Assembly (NCBI RefSeq): GCF_016861565.1 | Contig: NZ_BOLK01000007.1 | Coordinates: 52,917 to 116,916 of the forward strand | From: Secundilactobacillus yichangensis | Lineage (GTDB): Bacteria; Bacillota; Bacilli; Lactobacillales; Lactobacillaceae | Reading direction: 5' to 3' | Length of the DNA stretch: 64,000 nucleotides | Part shown: in pieces, positions 35,292 through 44,811 of the stretch | Layout: the number at the start of each line of letters is the position of its first letter | Position numbering within the stretch: the stretch's first letter is position 1 | Position numbers and translations under genes: made by a program | Notes under the pieces: generated by a model | Database searches by the model: none | What the model was told of the DNA's origin: nothing | The model's input: only the letters and a program-made list of their open reading frames with translations

Positions 35292-36908
35292 ATGAAAGTC
35301 ATCGTTATTGGCGGGATCGCAGGGGGACCGTCATTTGCCACGCGGTTCCGGCGGTTAAACGAACAAAACGAGATTATTATTCTGGAACGTGGCGAGCACA
35401 TCTCCGTTGCCAGCTGTGCGTTACCGTACTACCTGGGCGGTGTCATTACCGATCGCGACTCGCTGATTGAACGGACACCAGCAATTTTGAAACAGAAGAA
35501 TAATATTGATGTCCGGGTGCATAGCGAAGTAACCGCCATCGATCCAAAACGGCACGTCGTCAGCGTGAAGAACTTGGATGGTGGCGAACAGTACGAAGAA
35601 TCCTATGACAAGCTGGTGCTGGCAACCGGTGCTCGACCGGTTCTGCCACCAATCAAGAATATCGAGTCTGCGACCAACGTGTTTACGCTGCGCAGTTTAG
35701 CGGACGCTGATCGAGTCAAAAACTATCTCCGGTTGGAATCGCCTAAACGGGTCGCTATTTTAGGTGCCGGGGCAGCGGGAGTTGAGCTGTCCGAGAACTT
35801 CCGGCGGTTAGGTTTATCGGTGACCCTGTTAGATCAGGCGAACCAGGTGATGTTACCCTATGACATTGAAATGGCAGGCTTTTTACGTGATGAACTGATG
35901 AAAAATGGTGTTGATGTCAAGCTGAGTGAGACGGTTACGTCAGTTGAAGATAACGGCCACCTGCTTCATTTATCTGATGGCAGCGTGCTTACGACGGATA
36001 TGTTAGTGGTTGTGACTGGCGTGCTGCCCAATAGCGAACTGGCTGGAAACGCCGGGATTAAATTATCCGCGGATGGTCACATTGTTGTAGATGGTCAGCT
36101 GGCAACTTCAGCAGCAGACGTTTACGCCATTGGCGATGTTATCGAAACTACCAGTCGAATAACTGGGCTGCCGATTCCCAGCATGCTGTCCAGTGCCGCT
36201 AACCGTCAGGGCCATTTATTAGCGGATATTTTAAACGGTGAACCACTTTATTACCCTGGATTTATAGGTGTCAGTGTTGTTAAAGTATTTAATCTTACGG
36301 TCAGCATGGTGGGTTATTCTGAACAGATGCTGCAGGCCGCCGGTGTTACCAATTACGATAGTCTGTTCATCACGCCGTTTGATCACGCTTATTTCTATCC
36401 CAACGCTAAACGGCTGAATATCAAGCTACTGTACGAATCGGATACTGGCAAGGTATTAGGCGGACAATTCGTTGGTGAAAACGGGGTGGATAAACGTGCT
36501 GGTGAGCTGTCGGCGGCCATTGCCGGTGGACTGACGATCGATGATTTGCCGAGCATTGAATTACCATACTCACCGCCGTTTTCAGCACCGCGGGATCCGC
36601 TGAACCTTGCCGGCTACGTTGGTATTAACCAGCGTCAGCAAGCCAATCAAATAGTTCGTTATAGCGATTTAACCGAGCCCGAACGATGGGATGGTACCTT
36701 TCTTGATATTCACGAAGAAGGTAAGCCAGTCAGCGGGAAGATTGATTCTGATTTGGCAATTCCGCTGACTGAATTGCGTGACCGCTTAAAGGAAATTCCG
36801 ATTGGTCATACGGTTTACATTCTTTATCGAAAGGGTCTTGGACCGTATAACGCTAGCAGAATTTTAGCTGGTAACGGGTATGATGTGAAAATCGTTACCG
36901 ATGATTAG
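35292..36908 (+). CDS. CoA-disulfide reductase-like flavoprotein with degenerate rhodanese domain
   Basis: 538 residues. N-terminal FAD domain (VIVIGGIAGG), a single redox cysteine in SVASCALPYYLGG (Cys42) as in CoA-disulfide reductase/NADH oxidase, and an NAD domain (VAILGAGAAGVEL, ~155). A second FAD motif DVYAIGDVIE (~277) and a dimerisation domain to ~450 follow. The last ~85 residues are rhodanese-like, but the active-site loop reads ILYRKGLGPYNAS, where the usual catalytic cysteine is missing (Tyr in its place). Expected to reduce CoA or related disulfides, or polysulfide, with NAD(P)H; the rhodanese part is probably structural. Confidence 0.85.
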   Translation: MKVIVIGGIAGGPSFATRFRRLNEQNEIIILERGEHISVASCALPYYLGGVITDRDSLIERTPAILKQKNNIDVRVHSEVTAIDPKRHVVSVKNLDGGEQYEESYDKLVLATGARPVLPPIKNIESATNVFTLRSLADADRVKNYLRLESPKRVAILGAGAAGVELSENFRRLGLSVTLLDQANQVMLPYDIEMAGFLRDELMKNGVDVKLSETVTSVEDNGHLLHLSDGSVLTTDMLVVVTGVLPNSELAGNAGIKLSADGHIVVDGQLATSAADVYAIGDVIETTSRITGLPIPSMLSSAANRQGHLLADILNGEPLYYPGFIGVSVVKVFNLTVSMVGYSEQMLQAAGVTNYDSLFITPFDHAYFYPNAKRLNIKLLYESDTGKVLGGQFVGENGVDKRAGELSAAIAGGLTIDDLPSIELPYSPPFSAPRDPLNLAGYVGINQRQQANQIVRYSDLTEPERWDGTFLDIHEEGKPVSGKIDSDLAIPLTELRDRLKEIPIGHTVYILYRKGLGPYNASRILAGNGYDVKIVTDD

Positions 36909-36913
36909 AAAAA

Positions 36914-36955
36914 CGGGCATCAAGCTTAAAAATTCAGCTTGATGCCCGCTTTTAT
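36914..36955. terminator. Bidirectional terminator
   Basis: CGGGCATCAAGCT, a 9-nt loop, AGCTTGATGCCCG and a T-rich tail, between convergent genes. Confidence 0.88.
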
Positions 36956-36957
36956 TT

Positions 36958-38058
36958 TTATAAGTTATCCAAGAATTGACGAATCATCTGAATCCAATTG
37001 GCAATCCAGTCGGAGTGCAGGTTTAACACGACTAAGAACAGCGAGAAGAGAAACATGAGGGCCACCATGATTAAGTGGAGTTTTCGTTGCCGCATCACAA
37101 TGGCGATATATTCACGCATCACGGCGTTTGGCAGGAAGAAGCCAGCCGTTTTCGAACCAATTCCAGTGGCTTTCAAGCCTGCTGATTGCGCTAAAATTGC
37201 CGCTCGAAAGGTGTGATAGTTGTTGGTGACAAAGATTGTTTTCGGTTTTTTGACGGGTGATTCGTCGATTATTTTCTTGGAAAACTGCATGTTTTGATAG
37301 GTCGTTTTGGAAGCCGCTTCGGCAATGGCGTCATTGGCACCAACGCCATGGGCAACTGCGTATTGGCGCATGGCTTCGCCCTCAGGGATGGTCTCATCAC
37401 CGCCCTGACCGCCGGAAAAAATCATTTTAGGCGCGTGACCCGTTTTTCGTAACTGACGCTGGTAGAACTGAATCCCTTTATTGATTCGTTGTGCTAACAG
37501 CGGTGTCACTTGGTCGCCGTTCATCAAGCCGGCACCTAAGACGATGATGAAATCCTTGTTGTGGCGGGGCCAGTAGATTTGATAGAGTACTAGAACGGTG
37601 ATGTAATTGTAGAACCAGAACACGGCGTACAGAATGCAAAGTACGGGAAAAGTGGTAAACAGTTCAGCCCAAAATGCCGGCAGATGGGCCCGGATAAGCT
37701 TAATAATGAACGGCAGTAAAAGAATTCCGACGCCCAGATAGAGAGTTAATGAATTTGATAGCGAATGGCTCTCCCGTCGCCAGACAATGGCTGCGTTCCA
37801 CAGCAGCAAAATGGATTGAAGGGCAAATGCCAAGCCAATACAAAACAGGACGAAAATAAATAAGAGCCCAACCGGGTAAATAATAGCGTTGTTGTCCGTT
37901 TTCAGGATAGTAATCGCCAGTGACAGCCAAAAACTGTAAAAAAATAAATTGAACCAAATCCCGTTTCGCAACCAGGTTCGGTTGTATGTATAACTGATGC
38001 TGAAAATGACAAAGAATGCCATGGTGACCAGCCAAGTAAATAAATAATCTCCTTGCAA
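36958..38058 (-). CDS. YdcF/SanA-like (DUF218) membrane protein
   Basis: 366 residues, start TTG 38058 after GGGGGAG. Five or so N-terminal membrane helices, then a DUF218 domain (~165-335) with FIIVLGAGLMNGDQVTPLL, SGGQGGDETIPEGEAM and VTNNYHTFRA, and a final membrane helix. Proteins of this family act at the envelope in bacteria, but the reaction is not established. Single gene. Confidence 0.82.
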   Translation of the reverse strand: MQGDYLFTWLVTMAFFVIFSISYTYNRTWLRNGIWFNLFFYSFWLSLAITILKTDNNAIIYPVGLLFIFVLFCIGLAFALQSILLLWNAAIVWRRESHSLSNSLTLYLGVGILLLPFIIKLIRAHLPAFWAELFTTFPVLCILYAVFWFYNYITVLVLYQIYWPRHNKDFIIVLGAGLMNGDQVTPLLAQRINKGIQFYQRQLRKTGHAPKMIFSGGQGGDETIPEGEAMRQYAVAHGVGANDAIAEAASKTTYQNMQFSKKIIDESPVKKPKTIFVTNNYHTFRAAILAQSAGLKATGIGSKTAGFFLPNAVMREYIAIVMRQRKLHLIMVALMFLFSLFLVVLNLHSDWIANWIQMIRQFLDNL

Positions 38059-38227
38059 TAATAACTCCCCCTTAATCGTTGAATTAATTATACTCTAAAA
38101 TACCTGAATGCTCCGTTAATTGCTTGCTGACTTGGCATTTTAACCATGGGACAGCTATACTAGATAAGCTGGATAATCATATTCAGGTATTATGAACTTA
38201 TTTTGGCATAAAGAGAGGATCCTTACT

Positions 38228-39631
38228 TTGCAAAATCAAGCCATTCCAAGAAAGACCATGCTGGCCATCATCGGCGCTGGCCTTCTGGCATTTTGCGGTG
38301 TTTTAGTTGAAACATCGATGAACGTTACTTTTCCAACGCTGATGAAACAGTTTAACCTGTCCATGAGCGTGGTTCAATGGCTATCCACCGGCTATTTACT
38401 GCTGGTTTCACTGACCATGGCAACTTCGGCGTACATTCAGCGCCGGTATAAAATTCGCAGTATCTTTATTTTTTCAGGGGTGTCATTTATCCTGGGCAGC
38501 TTTGTTTGCGGCCTTGCGCCAAACTTTGTTGTGCTGCTGATTGGCCGTCTGATTCAAGCCGTTGCCACCGGCTATGCAATTCCGCTATTATTTGCGATTA
38601 TTTTACAGCAGATTCCCGTTGCTCGATTAGGCTTATTCATGGGAATCGGCGGTATGGTGGTTGGCGTGGCGCCATCCATTGGCCCAACTTATGGCGGGAT
38701 GAACACTTTCCTGTTCAGCTGGCGGGAAATTTTCTGGTTCATCTTACCGGTGGTTGTAATCGCCGTTTTACTAGGTACTTTCACAATTTCACAGAAGATA
38801 AAGACTCGCCGGGACACTTTTGACTTCCTTGGCCTCATCCTATTAGGAGTATCCTTCTTCCTGATTGCCGAAGGCTTTACTGAAGCCGGTAATTTTGGCT
38901 GGCTCAGTATTCAGTTCTGGGGCTTCTTGCTTGCTGGTCTCGTCGTGATTGGTCTGTTTGTTTACCACTCGTTTCACTCAGAACGTGACTTGCTGGACCT
39001 ATCTATTTTTAAATCACCGACCTTTGTTTTGAGTATTATGGCCTACTTCTTGATTCAGTTAATGAATATCGGAATCTCATATTTACTGCCTAATTACAGC
39101 CAACTGGTTTTCGGTGCTAATTCGTTAGTTGCCGGTTCAGCGATTCTGTTAGGCAGCTTAGTTTCCGGGATTGTGCAGCCAATGAGTGGCCGGCTGCTAG
39201 ATTCACACGGTGCGGGTTACCCAATTCGCATTGGGATTACGCTGATTGTTATTTCAATGATTTTATTTGCTGTTTTTGGTCTTCATTTGACGATTCCACT
39301 GATTGTCTTCTTCTACCTGATTTTCGGTCTTGGCTTTGGTTTTAGTTTTGGAAACGTCATGACCAACGGTATCAAGCAAGTGGATGACAAGCTGCAGCAG
39401 GATGCTAACGCTGCGTTCAATACCAGTCAGCAATATGCCGGTTCAATCGGGACTGCTATCATGGCGGCCATCCTGACTAGCAGTCAGCACAGTGATTTGC
39501 ATTTGTCACAAGCGATATTATCTGCCCGCGGTGGTGATCATGATTTTATCCTGCTAGCGGTTCTGGCAATCACTGCATTCGTGCTGATTCTGATTAATTT
39601 CCAGAAACAGGCAAAAGGAATTAAGGCGTAA
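38228..39631 (+). CDS. EmrB/QacA-type MFS drug transporter
   Basis: 467 residues from TTG 38228, preferred because GAGAGGA precedes it; ATG 38192 would add 12 residues but has no ribosome site. About 14 hydrophobic segments, with FCGVLVETSMNVTFPTL in helix 1 (drug:H+ antiporter motif D1) and GRLIQAVATGYAIPL. Exports hydrophobic compounds with proton influx. No regulator is adjacent. Confidence 0.83.
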   Translation: MQNQAIPRKTMLAIIGAGLLAFCGVLVETSMNVTFPTLMKQFNLSMSVVQWLSTGYLLLVSLTMATSAYIQRRYKIRSIFIFSGVSFILGSFVCGLAPNFVVLLIGRLIQAVATGYAIPLLFAIILQQIPVARLGLFMGIGGMVVGVAPSIGPTYGGMNTFLFSWREIFWFILPVVVIAVLLGTFTISQKIKTRRDTFDFLGLILLGVSFFLIAEGFTEAGNFGWLSIQFWGFLLAGLVVIGLFVYHSFHSERDLLDLSIFKSPTFVLSIMAYFLIQLMNIGISYLLPNYSQLVFGANSLVAGSAILLGSLVSGIVQPMSGRLLDSHGAGYPIRIGITLIVISMILFAVFGLHLTIPLIVFFYLIFGLGFGFSFGNVMTNGIKQVDDKLQQDANAAFNTSQQYAGSIGTAIMAAILTSSQHSDLHLSQAILSARGGDHDFILLAVLAITAFVLILINFQKQAKGIKA

Positions 39632-39702
39632 TTTATTCGAGAATTATATAGGATAAATAAAATCAAAGTAAATTGCACGCAAAACTTTTTTACACAAAAC
39701 GG

Positions 39703-39731
39703 TTGACACCCCTGGTCGAATTCGTTATAGT
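39703..39731 (+). promoter_or_regulatory. Promoter of the T-box leader
   Basis: TTGACA (39703-39708) and TATAGT (39726-39731) with a 17-nt spacer, just upstream of the leader RNA. Confidence 0.85.
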
Positions 39732-39737
39732 AAGCAT

Positions 39738-40004
39738 CATTAAATATCGATGAGAAATCACTGAGAAGATTTAAGGAGTCGGGAACAAGAGGTTTTCAGA
39801 GAGCGTCAGGGACTGTGATGGCGTAACGTCTTGTTTCTCAAAAGTTAAATCCGAGTGATCGGGTGCGCCCACTATAGCGCCAACGTTATGCCGAGTCGAC
39901 CGGCCGTACGTGAGTGGTTGTGTTTTTAGCACAACAAAAAAGGTAGTACCGCGCTTAAGCGTCCTTTTAGAAAGTTCAATCTTTCTGAAAGGACGCTTTT
40001 TTTT
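39738..40004 (+). ncRNA. T-box riboswitch leader
   Basis: Stem I base: ATCACT and GATTTAA pair with TTAAATC and AGTGAT (to ~39858). The distal part CAGAGAGCGTCAGG resembles the T-box apical loop. The T-box itself is AAAGGTAGTACCGCG (39939-39953). The terminator AAGCGTCCTTT...AAAGGACGCTT with eight T ends at 40004. It senses an uncharged tRNA and opens the downstream peptide-uptake genes. The specifier should lie around CTCAAAAG (39837-39844); CTC (Leu) is the best guess but is not secure. Confidence 0.9.
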
Positions 40005-40066
40005 GGCCAGAAGCGCGGGAACATCAACTCATCGATATTAAACACATAGAAATGGAGGAATAGCTA

Positions 40067-41704
40067 ATGAGCACACATAAAGGAATGATCGTCATCGTAA
40101 GTATCGCAATGGGGATGATGAGCGCCTTATTAGGTGGCTGCGCGTCGACCGTTGTCGGTGGAGCAGGCGGCAATGCCAGCAAAACACTGAAAGTAACTAT
40201 TCCTGGAGAACCCATGACGATTGACCCCAACAAGTCCATTGAAACAAATGGCGCGGCGGTCATCAGCCAAATCAGTGAAGGAATTTACAGACGTAACGCG
40301 GATAACAAGATTGTGCCGGGCGTCGTTGAGAAAATCGTTAAGCCAACTGAAAATGGGACCAAGTACACTTTCACAATCAAGAAAGATGCCAAGTGGCAAA
40401 ACGGTGATCCGGTCACTTCACAAGACTTCGTCACCTCGATGCAGCGAAATGCCGATCCTGCTACTAAATCGCAGGCCACAACGGATACGCAGTACATTCA
40501 AAACTTTACCGCTGTTAATAGCGGCAAGATGAATAAGAGCCAGCTTGGAATTCACGCTGAAAACAGCCGGAACTTCAGCATCAAGCTTTCACGGCCGGTA
40601 CCTTATATGAATTATGAATTTGTGAATTATCGGCCATTGAACACGGATGCCGTTAAGAAGTTCGGCAGCAAGTATGGTTCCAGTGCCGAGACAACGGTTG
40701 CTAACGGTGCTTACGAGATCAAGGACTGGACGGGTTCCAACGATTCCTGGCACTACGTTAAGAACCCACACTACTGGGATGCTAAGGACGTTAAGATTGC
40801 TAATATCGACGTTCAGGTAGCTAAGGATGATAACACCGCGCAAAATCTATTCAATGCCGGAACGGTTCAACTCACCAGCATTAATGGTCAATACGTAAAG
40901 GCCAATGCCAACAATAAAGAAGAAGTTGTCACTAAGAACGGCCGGAACAACTACATTTACTTCAACTCTAAGCGGCCAGCAACGGCGAACGAGAACTTCC
41001 GCAAAGCAATCAGCATGGTGATCGACCGTAAAGCCCTGGCCAATAACGTGCTGCAGGATGGTTCCACAGCTGCCACTAACATCGTGCCAAAGGATTACGC
41101 CAAGAACCCGACTAACGGGAAAGACTTCATTGATGAAGTGGGTGATCAGGCACCAACGGATGTGAATAAAGCAAAGGATTACTGGTCTAAAGCACAGAAG
41201 GAAATTGGGAAGGACAAGGTCAGCATCGATTTCTTGGTTGATGATACCGATACCGAAAAGAAGGTAGCTGAATACGTTCAAGGTGCCGTGGAGAAGAATT
41301 TGAAGGGTGTCACGATCAATATCATTTCCGTCCCGCATGGCACTCACGTTTCCCGCGACTTTACCACCGACTTTGACATTACCACGGTTGGCTGGGGTCC
41401 CGATTATCCAGATGCTCAAAACTTCTTGGATGGGATGCAGAGCCAAAACTCAATTAATTTCTCAAAAACTAAGGATCCTCAATATGATGCATTGATGGCG
41501 AAAGTAAATGACACGACGCATTACACGGCTGCTCAGCGTTATGAATTTGAAAAACAAGCAGATAAACGATTGATGTCAATCGCAGCGGTGGCACCAACGT
41601 TCCAAACTGCTCAAGCACATTTGGTCAATAAAGACCTCGGCGGGCTGAAATGGGATACATTGTCAGGTGCTTCAGGACAGTTGCAGTACGCTTATTGGAA
41701 ATAA
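40067..41704 (+). CDS. oppA: Oligopeptide ABC transporter substrate-binding lipoprotein
   Basis: 545 residues. Signal peptide with lipobox LLGGC (Cys ~25), so a membrane-anchored extracytoplasmic protein. SBP family 5 features: VTIPGEPMTIDPNKSIET at the start, DAKWQNGDPVTSQDFVTS and a long C-terminal lobe with FRKAISMVIDRKAL. It binds peptides for import. No permease or ATPase genes follow, so it must work with a transporter elsewhere. T-box control upstream ties its expression to shortage of one amino acid. Confidence 0.92.
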   Translation: MSTHKGMIVIVSIAMGMMSALLGGCASTVVGGAGGNASKTLKVTIPGEPMTIDPNKSIETNGAAVISQISEGIYRRNADNKIVPGVVEKIVKPTENGTKYTFTIKKDAKWQNGDPVTSQDFVTSMQRNADPATKSQATTDTQYIQNFTAVNSGKMNKSQLGIHAENSRNFSIKLSRPVPYMNYEFVNYRPLNTDAVKKFGSKYGSSAETTVANGAYEIKDWTGSNDSWHYVKNPHYWDAKDVKIANIDVQVAKDDNTAQNLFNAGTVQLTSINGQYVKANANNKEEVVTKNGRNNYIYFNSKRPATANENFRKAISMVIDRKALANNVLQDGSTAATNIVPKDYAKNPTNGKDFIDEVGDQAPTDVNKAKDYWSKAQKEIGKDKVSIDFLVDDTDTEKKVAEYVQGAVEKNLKGVTINIISVPHGTHVSRDFTTDFDITTVGWGPDYPDAQNFLDGMQSQNSINFSKTKDPQYDALMAKVNDTTHYTAAQRYEFEKQADKRLMSIAAVAPTFQTAQAHLVNKDLGGLKWDTLSGASGQLQYAYWK

Positions 41705-41722
41705 ATACATAGAAGCTGGCTC

Positions 41723-41776
41723 TAAGCCGCTTCTCTGAGGTACTCAACAGCTTGAGTATCTGAGGCAAGCGGCTTA
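41723..41776 (+). other. Stable hairpin between oppA and the amidohydrolase gene
   Basis: TAAGCCGCTT (41723-41732) pairs exactly with AAGCGGCTTA (41767-41776). Inside, GGTACTC pairs with GAGTATC. No T-run follows, so it is more likely an mRNA-stabilising or processing hairpin within the operon than a terminator. Confidence 0.6.
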
Positions 41777-41893
41777 GTGGAAGCTGTTAGACAACAGGAA
41801 AGGTGGTGGTTGATATGTCATACGCGTTAGTCTCAACTCAAGATGATGGTCCGTTACAGTTAAAAAACTTACATATAAAGAGGAGAAATTATT

Positions 41894-43161
41894 ATGACAA
41901 AAATCAACTATACCAACGCAGCAATTTACAACCATGACGCACAGGACTTTGAAGCTAATCACTATGTCGTAGTCGATACGGAAACTGGTAAGATCGTTGA
42001 AACTGGTGAGGGCTCAGTTAGCAGTGCCGTCCAAGTCGATGAAACAGTAGACATGAAGGGCAAGTACATCATGCCAGGGATCATGAACGCGCATACCCAT
42101 ATCACCAGCATTCCAACCTACTGGTGGCACGGTGGCGAAGAGGACCGGCATTCAGATTCCCGCGAGTTTAACACCATGTACGCCATTCAGAATATGAAGG
42201 ACGCCATCAACAACGGGATTACATATATTCGTAACGTTGGTGCGGCGTATGATATCGATATCGAAATTAAGAAAATGCAGGAAAAAGGGATGATCAAGGG
42301 GCCTAAGGTGATGACTTCCGGGCGTGCGTTTACCATGACGGGTGGCCACGGTTCAGGCAGCGGTCACGAAGTCGATGGCGTGGATGAAATGATCAAAGGT
42401 GTCCGCACCGCGATGAAGAAGGGTGTCGACAACATCAAGCTCATGGTCACTGGTGGCGTGCTAAAGAATGGTGAAACGCCGGATGACATTCAGTTTAATG
42501 AAGACGAAGTGCGCGCGGCAGTGGTTGAAGCCCATCATAAAGGAAAGACAGTTGCGGCTCACGTTCAGGGTGCTGAAGGCGTTAAAGAAGCAGCCCGCGC
42601 TGGCGTTGATACCGTTGAACACGCGTTTAACATTGATGAGGAAACCATCAAGATTTTTAAAGAACACGGTACGGCTGTTGTTCCAACGATGAACGCCATG
42701 TACGCTATCTACGAGTACGGCGAAAAACGGTACCGGAATGGGCTCGTCGTAAGGTGATTGTGAACATCGAGAAGCATTTCGCAAGTATCACTAAGGCGGC
42801 GGCAGCTGGAATTCCAATCGCCATGGGCACAGATGCCGGGACGCCATATAACGGTTTCCAGACGGAGAGTGCCTACGAGATCCAGCTTTACGTTGATAAA
42901 GCGGATATGACGCCGGCACAAGCCATTGACACGGCAACAATCAACTGTGCAAGAGCAATGCACGTTGATGATGAATACGGCGAAATTGCAACTGGCAAAT
43001 ACGCTGATTTTATTGCCATGACGGAGAACCCAATCGAGGATATTTCAGTGATTCAGCACGAAAAAGACGTTTATCAAAACGGTGTAAACGTTCATCGTGC
43101 GGTAGCACAAGTGGAAGCAGGACAACAAGCACCAAGTGAAATGGAAGCTGTTGGCCGATAG
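41894..43161 (+). pseudogene. Metal-dependent amidohydrolase, frameshifted (peptidase/prolidase-like)
   Basis: Two overlapping frames (41894-42757 and 42754-43161) together encode one ~420-residue amidohydrolase of the imidazolonepropionase/prolidase-like group. The first part holds the metal ligands NAHTH (His67, His69), the lysine in NIKLMVTGG, AHVQG and VEHAFN. The last ligand, Asp in GTDAGTP, is in the second part. Loss of one base near 42733-42736 (TACCGGAATGG, where an extra C would restore YPEWARRKV) explains the break. Everything else is intact, so it is a recent mutation or a sequence error. As read, the enzyme lacks its final metal ligand. It likely processed peptides imported by the OppA upstream. 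Confidence 0.85.
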
Positions 43162-43176
43162 ATCATTAAACTCCAG

Positions 43177-43206
43177 AAAACCATCGCCACGCGCGGTGGT
43201 TTTTCT
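43177..43206 (+). terminator. Terminator of the oppA operon
   Basis: AAAACCATCGC, a short loop, GCGGTGGTTTTT. Confidence 0.8.
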
Positions 43207-43331
43207 TTTGGAAATGAAAATTACAGCAACGTTAAGAAACTGTTGAGATATCCATTCGAGATTAGGTGATTGCACCAGGAACTGGTAAAATAGAGACAAC
43301 TCATAGGTAGTATTGAAATGGAGGAATAAAC

Positions 43332-43895
43332 ATGATTGCAGGGATTATTGCGGCAGTGGTTGTCGTTATCTTAATCATTATCTATATCAGCGCGTATAAT
43401 GGTTTGATCAAGGGCCGGACTTACGTACAGGAATCATGGAGTCAGATTGACGTTCAATTAAAGCGTCGTAATGATTTGATTCCTAACCTGATTGAAACGG
43501 TGAAGGGGTACAGTCATTATGAACAAAGTACCTTGGAAAAAGTGGTTGGTTTACGAAATCAATTAGTAAACAGCTCAGGGGAAGACCATCAAAAAACGAT
43601 GGCAGTATCAGATCAGTTGAGTAATTCATTGAAGAGTATTTTCGCGGTAGCTGAAGCTTATCCTGATTTGAAAGCCAACCAAGAATATAACAAGTTAATG
43701 GAAGAACTGACGAACACTGAAAATAAAATTGCTTATTCACGTCAGCTGTATAACTCAAGCGTGGCTAGCTTTAATTTGAAGATTCAGTCTTTCCCAAGCA
43801 ACATTGTGGCTTCAATTCACCACTTCAAGATCAGCGAATACTTACAGGTTCCTGAAGAAGAAAAATCTGTACCAAAAGTCTCTTTTGATAAATAA
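43332..43895 (+). CDS. lemA: LemA family protein
   Basis: 187 residues. One N-terminal membrane helix, then a helical-bundle LemA domain with [23 protein letters not shown] and the conserved [14 protein letters not shown]. Single-pass membrane protein of unknown molecular role. It almost always neighbours htpX in lactic acid bacteria, as here (16-bp gap), so it is probably a partner in membrane protein quality control. ATG 43332 follows GGAGG. Confidence 0.92.
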   Translation: MIAGIIAAVVVVILIIIYISAYNGLIKGRTYVQESWSQIDVQLKRRNDLIPNLIETVKGYSHYEQSTLEKVVGLRNQLVNSSGEDHQKTMAVSDQLSNSLKSIFAVAEAYPDLKANQEYNKLMEELTNTENKIAYSRQLYNSSVASFNLKIQSFPSNIVASIHHFKISEYLQVPEEEKSVPKVSFDK

Positions 43896-43911
43896 GCGGG
43901 GATGACATCGG

Positions 43912-44811
43912 ATGTTATACGAACAAATTGCGCGGAATAAACGGCGCACGGTTTACGTTCTGATTGGGTTCGTCATCTTAGTGCTGGCCATTGGAGCAGC
44001 TATTGGCTACGTTTTTTTCGATAGCTATATCGCGGGGTTGGTGTTAGCACTCGTATTTGCGGGTGTGTATGCGGCAATCATGATTGGGAACTCCACCAAT
44101 ATTGTGATGTCCATGAACCACGGCCACGAGATTACTAAGGAAGAACAGGCACCGGAGCTATGGCATATTGTTGAGGATATGGCACTGGTGGCGCGCGTAC
44201 CAATGCCGCGGGTATTCATCATTGATGACCCTAGTCCCAACGCGTTTGCAACGGGAAATAACCCGAAGAACGCTGCGGTGGCTGCAACATCTGGGATTAT
44301 GGACCGGCTGAACCGTGAGGAATTGGAGGGCGTCATGGGACATGAAATGACCCACGTGCGCAACTACGATATCCGTCTGCAGACAATTGCGTTGGCGTTA
44401 GCCGCTGCGATTACCGGAATGGTGAACTTAGCGGGACACTATTTCTGGTGGGGCGGCGGTCGGCGGCGAGGTAGTGATAATGATAGCAGCAACGTGCTGC
44501 AAATCGTTATGCTGGTTTTGTCGATTGTCCTAGTTATCTTGGGCCCGATAGCGGCTACGATGGCGCAAATGGCATTGTCAAGGAACCGAGAATACTTGGC
44601 GGATGCGGGCAGTGTAGAATTAACGCGAAATCCGCAAGGCTTAATTTCCGCACTAAGGAAAATTTCAACCTCAGAACCAATGAAAGAAGCGGATCCAAGT
44701 AGTGCAGCACTGTATATTTCGGACCCGATGAAAAAGAAAAAATCATTGACTCACCTATTTGATACTCATCCGCCTATGGAGGAGAGGATTGAGAGGTTGG
44801 AAAAGATGTGA
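43912..44811 (+). CDS. htpX: HtpX membrane zinc metalloprotease
   Basis: 299 residues with four membrane segments. Zinc motif [11 protein letters not shown] (HExxH, ~142-152) and the third ligand Glu in [12 protein letters not shown] (~223). M48 family protease that cleaves misfolded membrane proteins. It forms an operon with lemA. A hairpin element starts directly after its TGA stop. Confidence 0.93.
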   Translation: MLYEQIARNKRRTVYVLIGFVILVLAIGAAIGYVFFDSYIAGLVLALVFAGVYAAIMIGNSTNIVMSMNHGHEITKEEQAPELWHIVEDMALVARVPMPRVFIIDDPSPNAFATGNNPKNAAVAATSGIMDRLNREELEGVMGHEMTHVRNYDIRLQTIALALAAAITGMVNLAGHYFWWGGGRRRGSDNDSSNVLQIVMLVLSIVLVILGPIAATMAQMALSRNREYLADAGSVELTRNPQGLISALRKISTSEPMKEADPSSAALYISDPMKKKKSLTHLFDTHPPMEERIERLEKM

